Positions 1 through 9,832 of a stretch of DNA of 33,349 nucleotides are shown piece after piece (the stretch's first letter is position 1; every line of letters begins with the position of its first letter). The notes under the pieces are model-generated. The model had not been told where the DNA came from, made no database searches, and saw nothing but the letters and a program-made list of their open reading frames with translations. The stretch comes from Asparagopsis taxiformis (taxonomy: Eukaryota > Rhodophyta > Florideophyceae > Bonnemaisoniales > Bonnemaisoniaceae): assembly GCA_030407315.1 (NCBI GenBank), contig JALQPE010000160.1:1-33349 (forward strand), given 5' to 3'. The position numbers were made by a program, and so were the translations under genes.

Positions 1-1
1 G

Positions 2-259
2 GATTGTTCCGGCTCCGTTCTGTTCGCGCAGTTCATCAACGACCCGCGGTATTTGCGAGGTGAGACACTCCGGCGGAAGACACCAGGCGGATGGCCAACG
101 TCGAGTTTGTCGAGAACTACAGCAGCGGTTCGACGGGGAAGAAGCTCAAGGCCAAGGACTAGAAAATCCGAAGATCATCTTAGTACGTGCAATCTGCGAT
201 ATCCGTCAGGGCAGGAGCTCTACGTTCATTATGGGACAGCGTTTAGAGCATGGAATTAG
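2..259 (+). pseudogene. SET-domain protein, C-terminal remnant (frameshifted, cut by window edge)
   Basis: Three plus-strand frames together give the pattern of the end of a SET methyltransferase domain. A FINDPRY segment (about 35-55) matches the F-I/N-N/H-x catalytic region. ANVEFVENY (about 93-118) follows, then NPKIILVRAICDIRQG (about 158-207) and ELYVHYG (about 218-240), which match the usual A-x-R-D-I-x-x-G-E-E-L-x-x-x-Y-G ending. The protein stops at TAG shortly after FRAWN. SET domains transfer methyl groups from S-adenosylmethionine to lysines, mostly on histones. Reading the full stretch needs at least three frame changes (about 85-95, 140-165 and 205-220), so the copy is dead, although splicing across part of it cannot be excluded. 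The N-terminal part lies outside the window. Whether it belonged to a transposon or a host gene cannot be decided here. Confidence 0.6.
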
Positions 260-915
260 GGTCACGAAAGATGTTTTCATTTCGACTACAAATAAAGCTA
301 CGTTCCAGAGTTGAAGTATATCATATAATGCAGCATGTCCAGCCACCATTAGTCCAGGGTGAACCCTATTGAGCAGTACTCGCCTGTCAAAAACCAATCG
401 TTCACACTCTAGGTGCACTTCGTTGCCGAGCAGTGAACTGACTGCTTGGATGCTGTTATGCGTGCAGATGCAAAATACAAGACCAAGTGGAAATGGACGC
501 CGGTGGATGTCCAGCTCAGTTGCATTGCTGTCCAGCCCAGAATTCTACAATTCAGGGCAGAAAAAAAATATTGCAAAAAACATCGATTTCAGCGGGTCGA
601 TTGTGCCGTACGGCACACCCCCATCTCAAAAACATGTTCACATGTGCATGTTTTTGAGAATAGCCCAAATTTTAATTCAAATCAGGACGTCTTCCGGACA
701 TAGGGGTGCTCGCAGCCTAGCTCGACAGCTGTAATTGTACCTCATTAAATACTGTTGATGACTGCCTACCGTATACAATCGGGCTGTTGGCGTATTCTCC
801 GGTACTTGACCTGACCTGAACGTTCATCGCAGACCGTTGTGTTACCGACACTATACCGCAATCTTTTTTGTATCTCGTGCAACTCATCCTTCCATCGCTT
901 CCGGGAAGGCTTCAT
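260..915. other. Intergenic, no gene seen; two small palindromes
   Basis: No ORF in this A+T-rich stretch looks like a conserved protein. It holds a perfect 14-nt palindrome, GTGCCGTACGGCAC, at 603-616. Just after it is a 12-bp stem hairpin, with CTCAAAAACATG at 625-636 pairing with 647-658 across a 10-nt loop. They may be remnants of a small inverted-repeat element. Confidence 0.4.
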
Positions 916-1806
916 TATGCCGCCGCGTATTGCGAAGAAAAGCTCCAAAGCCTCGGGCCTCCAGAAAAACCGGTCAGCAGCTGCTGTATCGAGTGCCCGA
1001 CAATCCCGTGCGAAGAAGCGGTCTGGGCCTACCGGCAGCATTGAACCGCGGTCCGTAGTCGCAAGAGACCGGCGCAAGAACTGGGGATCCGCAGCGAGAA
1101 AGTGAGGAAGGAGGAACGGCGCGAGAGAGATGGGGCTTGACCGAGGCAAGCGTGCTCGCAGGGACAGTGAACATCATGATGAGACATGATAGTGGCTCAA
1201 AACATGTTGGAATTGCGGCAGAGTGCTATGCAAGGTAGTTCCTCCCGGGTTGGCAGATGCCGAGGTGCTGCAGACGGAGTCCCAGCCGGGGGTTCCCGAG
1301 ACACTGGAGGCTGTGACCCCCACTGCGCCAACTATGCTGAGTACATCAGCCCCAGCAGGTAATGCAGTCAGGGACCGAGATAGCGGCAAGGGATGTTGTT
1401 TCTGAGCAACGTTCACAGGATGCCAACTATCATCGGCGGTCAGGTGGTACTGAGGGGAGAGAGCAGCCGGAGTGCGGCCTCGTCACAACAGACTGTCATT
1501 GGTGCCAAATATGCGCGTAACGCCCCGCGAGTCAGGCTATTGCCGATGGAGGGACATCATAATCCCGATAGCGGGCGAGATGGGGGGAGGGTGAGGGCAG
1601 AGAGGTTGCATCCGCCGGAATCCATCGATTTAATGGCGAGTCGCATCAATGCGCAGAAGAAAGAAGATCGCGGAGCTGGAAAAAAAGTGTTTAGCCAGGA
1701 CATAGCAAACAAGGCGCTCACCACGGAGATAGTTGCGTTAGAGGCTAAGGTGAAGACTCTGCAGGCGGAAAATGCCAGCCTTAACTGCAATTGCGAGAAC
1801 AGGTAG
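916..1806 (+). pseudogene. Unrecognised degraded ORF: basic N-terminus and coiled coil
   Basis: An ATG at 916 opens a short frame rich in Lys, Arg, Ser and Ala (starting MPPRIAKKSSKASG) that stops near 1105. Coding-like sequence then continues in other frames. At 1393-1806 a frame ends in a heptad-like Leu/Val/Ala pattern (ALTTEIVALEAKVKTLQAEN, near 1716-1775), typical of a coiled coil. Just before it, an adjacent frame gives KIAELEKKC, which suggests one coiled coil split by a small indel near 1660-1690. I do not recognise the family. The basic start followed by a coiled coil would suit a nuclear or DNA-associated protein, possibly the N-terminal part of a transposon-encoded ORF, but that is inference. 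It lies 3' of the SET remnant on the same strand. Confidence 0.35.
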
Positions 1807-2066
1807 AATCAGTGATCACGGTGGCGTAAGTCGAAAAATACAGAAGCCACTCCTGTGAAAATACCTTGGAGTTCTTAGGGCGGTTGAGGAAAACCTGACA
1901 AAGTGGTGCAAGAACGAGACTATGGAGCTGGACCCTATAGCGGAAACAAACGCAGAGACGTTGGACTGGACGTACCATCGAGGTAGAGCCGTAGAAGGGA
2001 CACTTTGGAGCGAAACGGTGTAGGATATATTGCTACCCCCCGGGCTTATATGATCAAGAATCTGCA

Positions 2067-2835
2067 GTGTATACACCTTCGTACAGGGACGAGAGTGATC
2101 TGCTGAATGACTTGGTGCTGACACGTACTGCGTCAAAGTCCGTGGTGTGTGTGTTTTTTTCCGATGAGGAGCAGCGTTTGTGCTGTCAAGAGGCTGTGGC
2201 GGGGAGCAAGGAATTGAAAGTGAAGGGGACGCAGAAATGTCCGACGTGATGAGTGCACGGAAGCGTAATGCGAGGGACAGATTGTTCGGTTCGCTGGGGT
2301 ACACGAAATTAATGTCTAGATGCACGATGCTGACGACGCGAGCTGAGATGGACGAGCGAGAGGATCAAAAGCGCGAAGCGTCTGAGAAGCTTTTGAAACG
2401 GGAAAGCAACGGTGATTTGGATATGGGGAGGTGGCGAACGGCTCCGTTCTCAGAGCTGCGATACAGCAAAGGCATGGTTCCTGACAGCTTCGAAATGGAA
2501 GTGAATGGTGATGCATGGTTCACAACCGAGTAGCTGTGAATGTGCTGGACATCTTCAGGGGTTATTCGATACGACCAGAACAAGTAATGGACATAGAGAC
2601 GAGCATACTAACGCTGGCGCGCCTGGATGCTTGGCTAGTGGCTACTGTGGAGTGTTTGGATGAACCGAAGGGGAAAGGAGGTGCACGGCAGAAGGAGTTT
2701 ACAAGGCGGTACAGTCAATATGTGGGGGTAGCTTTTCAGCAATTAGTTGGTAATATGGTGGTGTACTGCATGTCTTGTCTCCAAGCTCGCAAGCAAGGGA
2801 GAAACGGACGTTGTCGAGAGCGAACAGCGGACTAG
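2067..2835 (+). pseudogene. Unrecognised degraded ORF, continuation of the 916-1806 remains
   Basis: Three overlapping plus-strand frames (2067-2249, 2180-2533, 2515-2835) hand over to one another, as expected for one protein broken by indels. The middle frame is rich in Glu, Arg and Lys (ending around GMVPDSFEMEVNGDAWF). The last frame looks like folded protein, with helix-like runs such as VAVNVLDIFRGY and YVGVAFQQLVGNMVVYCMSC. No catalytic motif is recognisable. Orientation and spacing suggest it belonged to the same dead gene as the coiled-coil piece upstream. It could also be the N-terminal third of a large transposase, since such proteins have poorly conserved N-termini. The function is unknown. 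Confidence 0.3.
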
Positions 2836-3305
2836 TGCACAGTCACGGCATGGGTTTGCAAGCCGTACTGTGACGAGAGAGGCTGTTGAAGTGTGGCAAA
2901 GCGGAGAGGGGTTGGAATTGTGTTCATGTCGTTTGATGATGTAAACCGTTGTGCTCATCACTTGTTCTAGTGTCCGAGGATTGGATTCAATCGCATATTA
3001 CGTCATACCTCGGTGCTGTAATGGATTGTGTGATTGCGCAAGGACTAATTGGCGGCGACTTTTCGTCGTTGACCCATATGCTGGACACCTGAGTGCAAAC
3101 CTGAATGTCGAAATCATGCCCCACAGTATGGGGGCATGGAGCGGCGCCATGCAGCCACTGCTGATAACGGTTTTGGCGTAATGGAGGATGGTTGAAATTA
3201 GTGCAGTAAATGTGACGTTGACTAGAAGGCTAATCATGTAGTACATTATCAATAGAGTGCTGCGATTTAGATTTATTCTTCTTCATTATCATCTGTGACT
3301 GGTAA
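2836..3305. other. Intergenic, nothing recognisable
   Basis: Only short unconserved frames are present on either strand. This is the gap between the plus-strand degraded ORF and the C-terminal end of the minus-strand transposase remnant. I did not find a convincing terminal inverted repeat of the minus-strand element here by eye. Confidence 0.3.
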
Positions 3306-6295
3306 TCAGTGTTGTGTAGAAGCGGTTGAGATAGAAACGGTGGTCCGACCAGTGCATTTGTTTCGTAAATGGCTTGACTGGAAAGTTACTTCGTACGATG
3401 TGCACGGTGCCAGATATAGTAGATGCAGGAATGAGGTCAAACCAAGGACCACCTGCACTGTGGGATGCAGTGTCATTGCTGTCAAACGAATCCGTTGTCC
3501 GGGTCCCATGTGGACCACTTTAAATAAATGCACCCCCAAGTGATTTTTCCACAGCGGTTTTTGGGCAAAGCAGGTCATATACTGAACGAAAGCGAGTTCT
3601 ACAGGTTGAAACAGGTTTGGAGACTGCAGGCGTACCAGTGCCAGGACGCGCCCTACCCATATGGTTCTGTAGTCATCGGCAGTTCCGGAGATGACGACAA
3701 AGGAGTACTGCGATCTCTTTGCGGGGCCGAATGATGAAGTTGCAAAGACGCGCTGCTGCTTGTGCCTCGACACGTTTGTGGGGCGAAGCATGCCACTGTG
3801 CGGGTCAAAGTCGTCGGCATCTGGGACGTACCCTCCCATGACGTAGGCGGACTTTACCGCGGTGACGGAAATGTCCATGTCATGTATTGGAGGGCCTTCT
3901 GCCGTGGCGCGCAGTCTAGCGAGGTGGAACGCTTGTGCAGCTGTGTCACCGAGTTGCTGGAATAGCGTTATGGTGCCAGACGGGAACGAGGAGTTGTGCA
4001 GAGGCAAAGAGTGGCAGGATCGGCGGGCTGTCCGTCGATATCTGCAACGAGGAGGGTTGCATCCGGCAGCAGGGAGGCAAAGTCGTGCAGTGCAACGGTG
4101 AATCCGTCGCGAACGAGTACTGCACCGTCTGTGGGCGATATCATGCGTGGGTTTCCCAATGTGTTGGATGGGGTGTGGACAGTTGGAGTGGCCAAGGAGA
4201 ATTCCTGTGGCGAATAGTCTCTTCCATGGCTGTGGAGCGCCTTCGAGAGGTTTTCCTATAACTCTGTTTGAACAGAAGATGCGAGTGTTCGTAGGGGCCT
4301 GCATCAATGTGTTCCAGGGCGCCATATCTCTGCAAGTCACGGGAAGATGGTCAAGAAGATGGAACTTGAAAGTTTTGAGACCTGTGGTGTGGAATGGCCG
4401 AGGGTGGAGAGCATTGATTGTTTGAAATAGGAATGGAGTTTTGGAGGCTTTCTAGTCGGCGGCAGTCCAGTGCTTGATGCGACCGCGTTTCATGACCCAT
4501 GCGACGAGGTCAGAGTATTGCGTGCAGATGGAAGTGAGGGGGGTGTCTCTACTTCGTCACAGCATGTGTCAATGAATGCTGCGATGAAAGGAACACCATG
4601 TCGACATGGTGATAGTCTTTGGCTGCGAGCATGCCGCGTATGCCGTCCTCCGTGAAGAGGCCGTTCAAATTGGTGCCCTTCTCACCCTTGGAGAAGTCGA
4701 CATGAAGACCGGTGATGTAGTAGTCGCGTTCGATAGCGGACAGAATGCTGTTTGAGCCGGCGAGGATGGATTTTTTCACCTTCTTGAAGGTGCGAGGTGT
4801 CCCGGAATGGGAGGCAGTGGTGGTGGTGAGGTCTGGGGAGCTGAGGCGGTGGACAATGCACTGTTGATGAGCTTTGAGATGCCGAGGTGGAGATTGTGCA
4901 GAGGCTCGAAGGAGAAAATGTTGTAGGGGTCTAGGGACTGTTGGTGGGTAAAAGAGCGGTCGATTCGAGGACAGAGTGTTGTTCGAGGAGGGAGAGAGCT
5001 TCGAGCGGAGCAGTTGTATGCTCCTGAGCGCTCTCTTGGCGTGCAGAGCGTGTATCATCGAGGGAGCGGGGCTGGTGTGGCGCGGTGGATTCAAGTTGAG
5101 TGGCGGGGATGTAGCAGCGGTGGCAGGGATGTGTGGTGGTAGTGCTGTTGCGAGTGCATGACAGCTCTTTGGCCTCTGGAAAGTCGCAGCAATAATTGGC
5201 TAGGATGGGAAAGCATTGGCGGGCAGTTGCAGTGGAGTCTGTGCAGGGGAACCCGGAAGAGAACGCGGTGGATAGGGACGAAAACACTTTTTCGAGTGCT
5301 TTATGAAGAATATCAATTTTGCGAGCGCGACTAGCAGAACTAGAGGTCGGCATTTCATCACCGAACAAGGCGTTGGACGAAGGGTTAACAATGTACGGAA
5401 GATACCCGACGATGGTGAGGCCGGTACGGATGCAGTGGCGACGGAGGGGGCGGAGAAGTTGAGCAGTGTGACGTTTATGGGGTATGCGACGATTGCGGAG
5501 CTCTTGAGGCTTGTGCTGCTCTTGTCGGAGTACACTTCGAGGAGGCCGGCAAAGGAGGAAGGTGTGGGATCAGTTTCCTCTGCCCATACGACCTGTGGAT
5601 CTTCCGAGAGCTGCACGCGCTGTCTAGTAACCTGGTGCAGCGTTTTCGCGAATTCTGTGTGTAGGGGATGAGAAAATATTGCGGTGCCGTCTGGGCGGTC
5701 TGTGGGGAGGTGGAAGAGAGTATTTTGGTCGTTAGCCAGTGCTAACTGCCTGCGGAGCATGTCGACTGGGTCGCGGAGGTACAGCTGTGCCGAGTACTTA
5801 CCAGTTTTGTCTGGAATGATGTGGCTCTTGTAACCTTCGGTGCGGAAATGTGTTTCGACCATGGAAGCGGTAACGTGGCGACATTCTTCTACGGTGCGAA
5901 CGGCGCTGTTGAACTTTTCTAGGGAGAATGCGGGGTCTTGTAGGATGGTGATGACTTCGCTCACGCGGCCAGCGCCGGCCTTGTACTCGAGGGTTGTGAG
6001 ACTGGCGGCGAGGGATTGCACGAGGAGGTCTGCGCGGGAGGGGTTGAGGTTGGTGGCAGTGGAGCGTCACAGGGTGAGTCGCTGGAGGAAGCACGACCAG
6101 ATTCTGGGTCTGGGGAGCTGGGTTGCGGGGAATCATGGTCGCCGTTTCGAGCAGGCTCATGGGTGACGGCAGGGACACGAGCGTTGTTGAAATGTTGGGG
6201 AGAGGGTTGGAACGGTAGCGACACGTTCGCTCATGCAGCGCGACCGCATAAGCATCTACGCAGTAGTAGAAGCACCCTTCATACTTGCATTCCAT
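3306..6295 (-). pseudogene. Plavaka/CACTA-like DDE transposase, decayed by frameshifts
   Basis: Read from 6295 downwards, several minus-strand frames give the motif order of a Plavaka-type transposase. First is a C2HC finger (C-x4-C ... H-x3-C, MECKYEGCFYY..., 6220-6295) like the N-terminal finger of this family. Next is LLEVYSDKSS...YPINVTLLNFS (about 5440-5545), whose Asp is the expected first DDE acid in the D-K-T...P...N segment. Then comes CDFPEAKELS followed by a PCHRC zinc knuckle (about 5105-5190). FEPLHNLHLGISKL (about 4870-4915) follows, then YGALEHIDAGPYEHSHLLFK (about 4265-4335). The C-terminal segment is TIWVGRVLALVRL...QPVELAFVQY (about 3560-3670). At least four frame changes are needed, so it cannot encode an active enzyme. 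The same D-Y/F-P...PCHxC and YG...E-x-x-H-x-x-x-K series occurs in the intact transposase at 21949-25752, so the two are distant relatives. Confidence 0.7.
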
Positions 6296-6905
6296 GTCGA
6301 GTTTTGACGCAAAAGGGAGGATTGCGAGCTGAACAGGGGAGACTGTGCCGTCCAGATGCGACCAATTTTATTTTTGTGGTGCTTTCGAGACTTGGAATGT
6401 AACGTGTTCGTAGTTTTGTGGGTAGTAGTTTTGTGCTCACTCCAGCTGACATCCCAACGGTGGAATTTAACCGAGAGTTCAATCATTTCCAACTGTTACA
6501 TCACATTGCGTGCTGGCAACGTGTGCATGGAAGGACGAACGACCGCCCTGGGAGATGAATTTTCAATTAATTCATTAGTAATAATAAACTTTTTTATTTC
6601 CGAACTTCGTGGAATCTGAATGTGCTTTACAGCGGATATGCCACGGATCATGTAAGGAAAGCAAATGGATTCTCATATATATGATTATATGTTTATATTT
6701 GTTGTTCTCGATCCGGATCTCATTGTTCGGGGAATCAGAGACCATGGCTTGGGCCATACTCAATCTCACTGCCGGCGATGATTTCGAGTATGCACAGCAA
6801 GACTTAAGCGGACGCAGAAAGCTTTCCGGTCGACGCCGCAGGCTCCACTCCGCCATCATCACCGACTGATATTCTTTGACCGACTTTGCTTTGTTTAGTG
6901 TAGAG
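6296..6905. other. Intergenic; possible first exon region of the micro-exon array
   Basis: No recognisable protein. A short plus-strand frame with its ATG near 6744 (MAWAILNLTAGDDFEYAQQD) ends at a TGA near 6867, just before the first intron-like 3' boundary (TTTAGTGTAG, ending 6903) of the array downstream. It could contribute a 5' exon, but no donor site stands out. Confidence 0.25.
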
Positions 6906-7957
6906 GATGGACGAAGGTACGTGCGCGAATCTTGAGGGTATGCATTGAGGGAAGCGTGGGTTTTGAGTCTGACTATTTCCGTTGATGCGATATTTTTCAT
7001 GGGAAGCCTGTTGACTGATGGTGTGTATTGAGCGGAGGATGGAAGAGAGGTACGTGAAGTTTTGAAAGTATGCTGCGAGGGAAGGTTGGTTTTTTTTCTG
7101 ACTGTGTGGTTGATTCCGATGTTGTGTAGATGATGCAGGAATGTTGATGACAGAAGGTAAGTTTCATTGAGTGCCAAGATGTGCTTTGCGAAGATATGGA
7201 CTGCTGACTATGATTATTATTCATTGCAAGGTTTTTGGATCATGGTTTGTATTGTGTGTAGGATGGATGAGAGGTACATTTGCGAGTTCGCAGGGTATGT
7301 AGCGAGGGAAACGTTGGTTTTCAATCTGACTGTTGCGATTGATTCCGATGTTGCGTAGGTGATGGAGGAATAGTGATGATGGAAGGTAAGTCACATTGGG
7401 CGCCCAGACCGGTTGTGCGAAGATGCGGAATGCTGACTACTTTTCTTGGCTACACGATTACGTGATTTATGGTTTTTATTGTGTGCAGGATGGAACAGGT
7501 AAGGTAAGTGTGCGAGTTTTGAAAGTAAGCAGCGAGGGAAGGTTGGTTTGGAGTCTGACTATTTCCGTTGATGCGATATTTTTCATTGGAAGCCTATTGA
7601 GTCATGGTGTGTATTGTGTGGAGCGAAGGTAAGTGTGCGAGTTTTGAAAGTAAGCAGCGAGGGAAGGTTGGTTTTGGTCTGACTGTTGTGGTGATTCCGA
7701 TGTTGTGTAGATGGTGCAGGAATGTTGATGACAGAAGGTAAGTTTCACTGAGCACCAAGACTTGTTTTGCGAAGATATGGACTGCTGACTTTGATTATTC
7801 ATTGCAAGGTTTTTGGATCATGGTTTGTATTTTTGTGTAGGATGGATGATTCACTCATCCTCTCGGAGAGGTAAGTAGGGAGTTTCTAGGATATCTGTCG
7901 TGGTAAGCGTTGCTTTTGAATCTGACTGTTGGGGTTGATGTTTTGTATGTGATGCAG
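6906..7957 (+). repeat. Periodic exon/intron-like array, unit about 228 bp
   Basis: Spacers that begin GTAAGT, GTACGT or GTACAT and end TAG or CAG alternate with tiny blocks. The clear spacers are 7050-7129, 7157-7261, 7274-7358, 7386-7488, 7629-7710, 7738-7840 and 7871-7957, with two classes of about 80-87 and 103-105 nt. Longer spacers of about 120 nt lie at 6917-7037 and 7504-7623 and resemble each other. Every spacer carries CTGAC, which resembles a U2 branch site. The blocks are also of two kinds. The 27-nt kind is at 7130-7156, 7359-7385 and 7711-7737. The 12-nt GATGGATGAGAG-like kind is at 7038-7049 and 7262-7273, with variants at 6906, 7489 and 7841. The array therefore grew by duplicating a spacer-27-spacer-12 unit. 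A longer repeat of about 586 bp is also visible (6967 and 7553). Confidence 0.65.
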
Positions 7958-7986
7958 GAGTGGTGAAGCAGGAACGGCAGGACTGA
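7038..7986 (+). CDS. Putative spliced ORF made of micro-exons (hypothetical)
   Basis: If the GT...AG spacers of the array are removed, one phase stays open across the blocks from 7038 through the 27-nt and 12-nt blocks to a TGA at 7984-7986. Its reading repeats a D-x-x-G-M/I-x-M-x-E-G-W motif: DDAGMLMTEGW, then DGGIVMMEGW, then DGAGMLMTEGW. Block lengths of 12 and 27 nt are multiples of three, so duplication keeps the frame. The other two phases hit stops almost at once. Two weak points remain. At 7489-7503 the donor has to be the first GTAAG (ending the block at 7498) to avoid a TAA, and the phase cannot be followed upstream of 7038. I recognise no protein family. It may be a remnant, or a non-coding transcript with introns. 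Confidence 0.35.
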
Positions 7987-8307
7987 AGGAGAGTGAAGAA
8001 GGGATGTAGGAAGATGGGGAATGAAGCTGTGAGCTGTTTCTGGTATGTGTATATTTTCGATAGAAGTGAGAGTGGGTTTCAAGTGGTGTAAGATTTTGCT
8101 GACCATGTTCGTGTTTGATGTCTTGATGATTTAATGGCTGGGGTGGTGTCGAGGAAAGCGGGGATGGAATTGGGAAGGAGCGGATTTTTGTAATCTAGGT
8201 CGTGAGGGTTCTTGAAGTATGTGCGGATGGCGTGCATGGCGTTCGGATGGTAGGGAGAACGCGATATTGAGGGAGATGGGTGATCGACGATATGCTGACA
8301 GGTATTT

Positions 8308-8449
8308 TGTATTCTGGCTGGATACGTATTTCGTATTCTGGCTGGATACATATTCCGAATTCTGGCTGGATACGTATTTCCTATTCTAACCGGGTATTTA
8401 TTTCCTATTCTGACCAGATATGTATTCCCTATTCTAGAGAGACGTATTG
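8308..8449 (+). repeat. 24-bp tandem repeat, about six copies
   Basis: Units start at 8308, 8332, 8356, 8380, 8404 and 8428. The consensus is close to CGTATTCTGGCTGGATACGT followed by ATTT. The first three are nearly identical and the last three have diverged. The unit is a multiple of three, so a short plus-strand frame reads a repeated YSGWI-type peptide, but there is no sign that it is a gene. Confidence 0.75.
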
Positions 8450-8570
8450 TATACGAGCAGTTTCCTAAATGAGAGAATAAAATACGGTCCGATATGGGCC
8501 CTGAATTTACCATCCGCTGTAATTTCTTCCCTCCCGGTTTTCGCTGATATATTGTATACTGGATGTCGTG

Positions 8571-8689
8571 TCCTAGTATTCCGCCATATGTACTAGAGAA
8601 AGTGGATGTCGGTCCTAGTATTCCGCCATATGTACTAGAGAAGTGGACGTCCGCATCCAAAAAAATTTTATTTTTTTGGACGCGGACGT
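8571..8689. repeat. 42-bp direct duplication followed by a 20-bp-arm hairpin
   Basis: The segment starting TCCTAGTATTCCGCCATATG occurs at 8571 and again at 8613. The second copy runs into a hairpin at 8647-8689: ACGTCCGCATCCAAAAAAAT pairs with the right arm with a single mismatch and a very short loop. Related GGATGTCCGCGTCCA sequence returns near 8733-8750. This resembles the remains of a small inverted-repeat element. Confidence 0.55.
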
Positions 8690-8975
8690 TCATTTGTTCT
8701 AGTAAATCTCAGGGCCGACTAGGACCAGTACCAGAGAGACTGGATGTCCGCGTCCACTTCCGAAAACAGAGACGAACATCCGGCTGCCTCGATGGCTTAG
8801 GCATAGCGCCCCCTTCGGCAAGGACTTCAATTACCTCCTCGGCAGCGGCCGACACTGCTCCTGTTGGAGACGTCCCGGTGGCCTTGACAGGTTCGCCTTA
8901 ACGCGATGGCAGATTGGCCGATGACGGCTTGGCAGTGGCCACGTGTGGACGGCTTCGGGGAAGCAGGGGATTCGG

Positions 8976-9373
8976 TCAGACCGATGCTGCCACCTTGTGC
9001 ACTCGCCTAGCGGGAGGAACCGACTTCTCGGAGCGCGAAGGAGTCCCTACGACCTTGCCATAAGGCGACGCTGTCTCAGCTGGAGCCTTGGGGGCAGTCG
9101 AACGAGTTCGCGTCTGCGATGGAGCCGCGGAGGCGATCGGCACGCTTGTCGCGGGAGTCGAACAGGACTTAGCCGGCGTTGGCGTGGCCCCAGTGCGGGA
9201 AGAGGATGCCTGGTGGCGAGTGGTTGGGCGGCGAACGCTTGAGCGCGTGGTTGGACGGTTGGGCGAACCCATGTCTTCGAAGACATTCCCGATTCAATTC
9301 GAGTCCTCAGAGGAGGAAGGGGATCCCCTTCCTCCTCTGAGGACTCGAATTGAATCGGAGCACGAGGGGTCAT
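8976..9373 (-). CDS. Hypothetical low-complexity ORF, possibly a gag-like N-terminus
   Basis: A minus-strand ATG at 9371-9373 opens MTPRAPIQFESSEEEGDP, an acidic start. It is followed by sequence rich in Pro, Arg, Ser, Thr and Ala, which alternates between two frames (one open from 9475 down to 9047, the other from 9272 to 8976). The first codons lie inside the 70-nt palindrome at 9289-9358, so the same peptide is also readable on the plus strand and the true continuation of the gene is uncertain. Low-complexity acidic and Pro/Ser/Arg-rich starts are common in retrotransposon gag proteins, and a copia pol remnant lies upstream on the same strand. There is no domain evidence, so it may equally be a shadow frame. 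Confidence 0.2.
9271..9286. repeat. Perfect 16-nt palindrome
   Basis: ATGTCTTCGAAGACAT equals its own reverse complement. It lies 2 nt to the left of the much larger palindrome at 9289-9358. Confidence 0.9.
9289..9358. repeat. Perfect 70-nt palindrome without spacer
   Basis: Two 35-bp arms meet at GGATCC (9321-9326, centre between 9323 and 9324) without a mismatch. Such spacerless palindromes are normally unstable. This one looks like a snap-back inverted duplication of the start of the minus-strand ORF, or an artefact of cloning or assembly. Confidence 0.9.
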
Positions 9374-9375
9374 CT

Positions 9376-9832
9376 TAAAGCCAGTAGAGGCGACAGAGGA
9401 TGCTGCGGAAACCCTTAGCGGGATAAGTGAACAGCCTATTGGCTTAAATCCCCAAAAGAGAGCTGCGGTATGCAACCCTGAATGGGATTCGCAAGGCGAT
9501 TGGCCGGGATGACGAATTCAAAGCCTCGAGTTGGCACCGCTCACGCGATCACGCGGTAAATTATCTTGCAGATGGATGCAAAAACCCTTTGAGGGATGAC
9601 GGAAGGGACACGAATTCTCGTACGCTGTGGACACCGAAGGGGTGAGTACGCTCTTTCGCGTGGGATCGATAAGAAACCTGCAACAGGTGTTGATTCCAAT
9701 AGGAAACGGTCGGTGGACTTCCGGAAGATTCGGATGGACTAAACGAAATTATCGAACACGCGCTGGGCGCGGGAAAATCTGAATGCAGAAAATGCAACGG
9801 CTATCGCCCAGAAATTGTAATTTTTCTAATTT
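9376..9832. other. Intergenic, no assignable gene
   Basis: Several short frames exist on both strands but none is convincing. One plus-strand frame near 9780-9830 has a Cys-pair (SECRKCNGYRP) that recalls a zinc knuckle, but it lacks the His/Cys partner and no recognisable protein surrounds it. Confidence 0.25.

Noticed and set aside
8280..8468. A peptide of YSGWI repeats
   Set aside because: It is explained entirely by the 24-bp tandem repeat and has no gene context.
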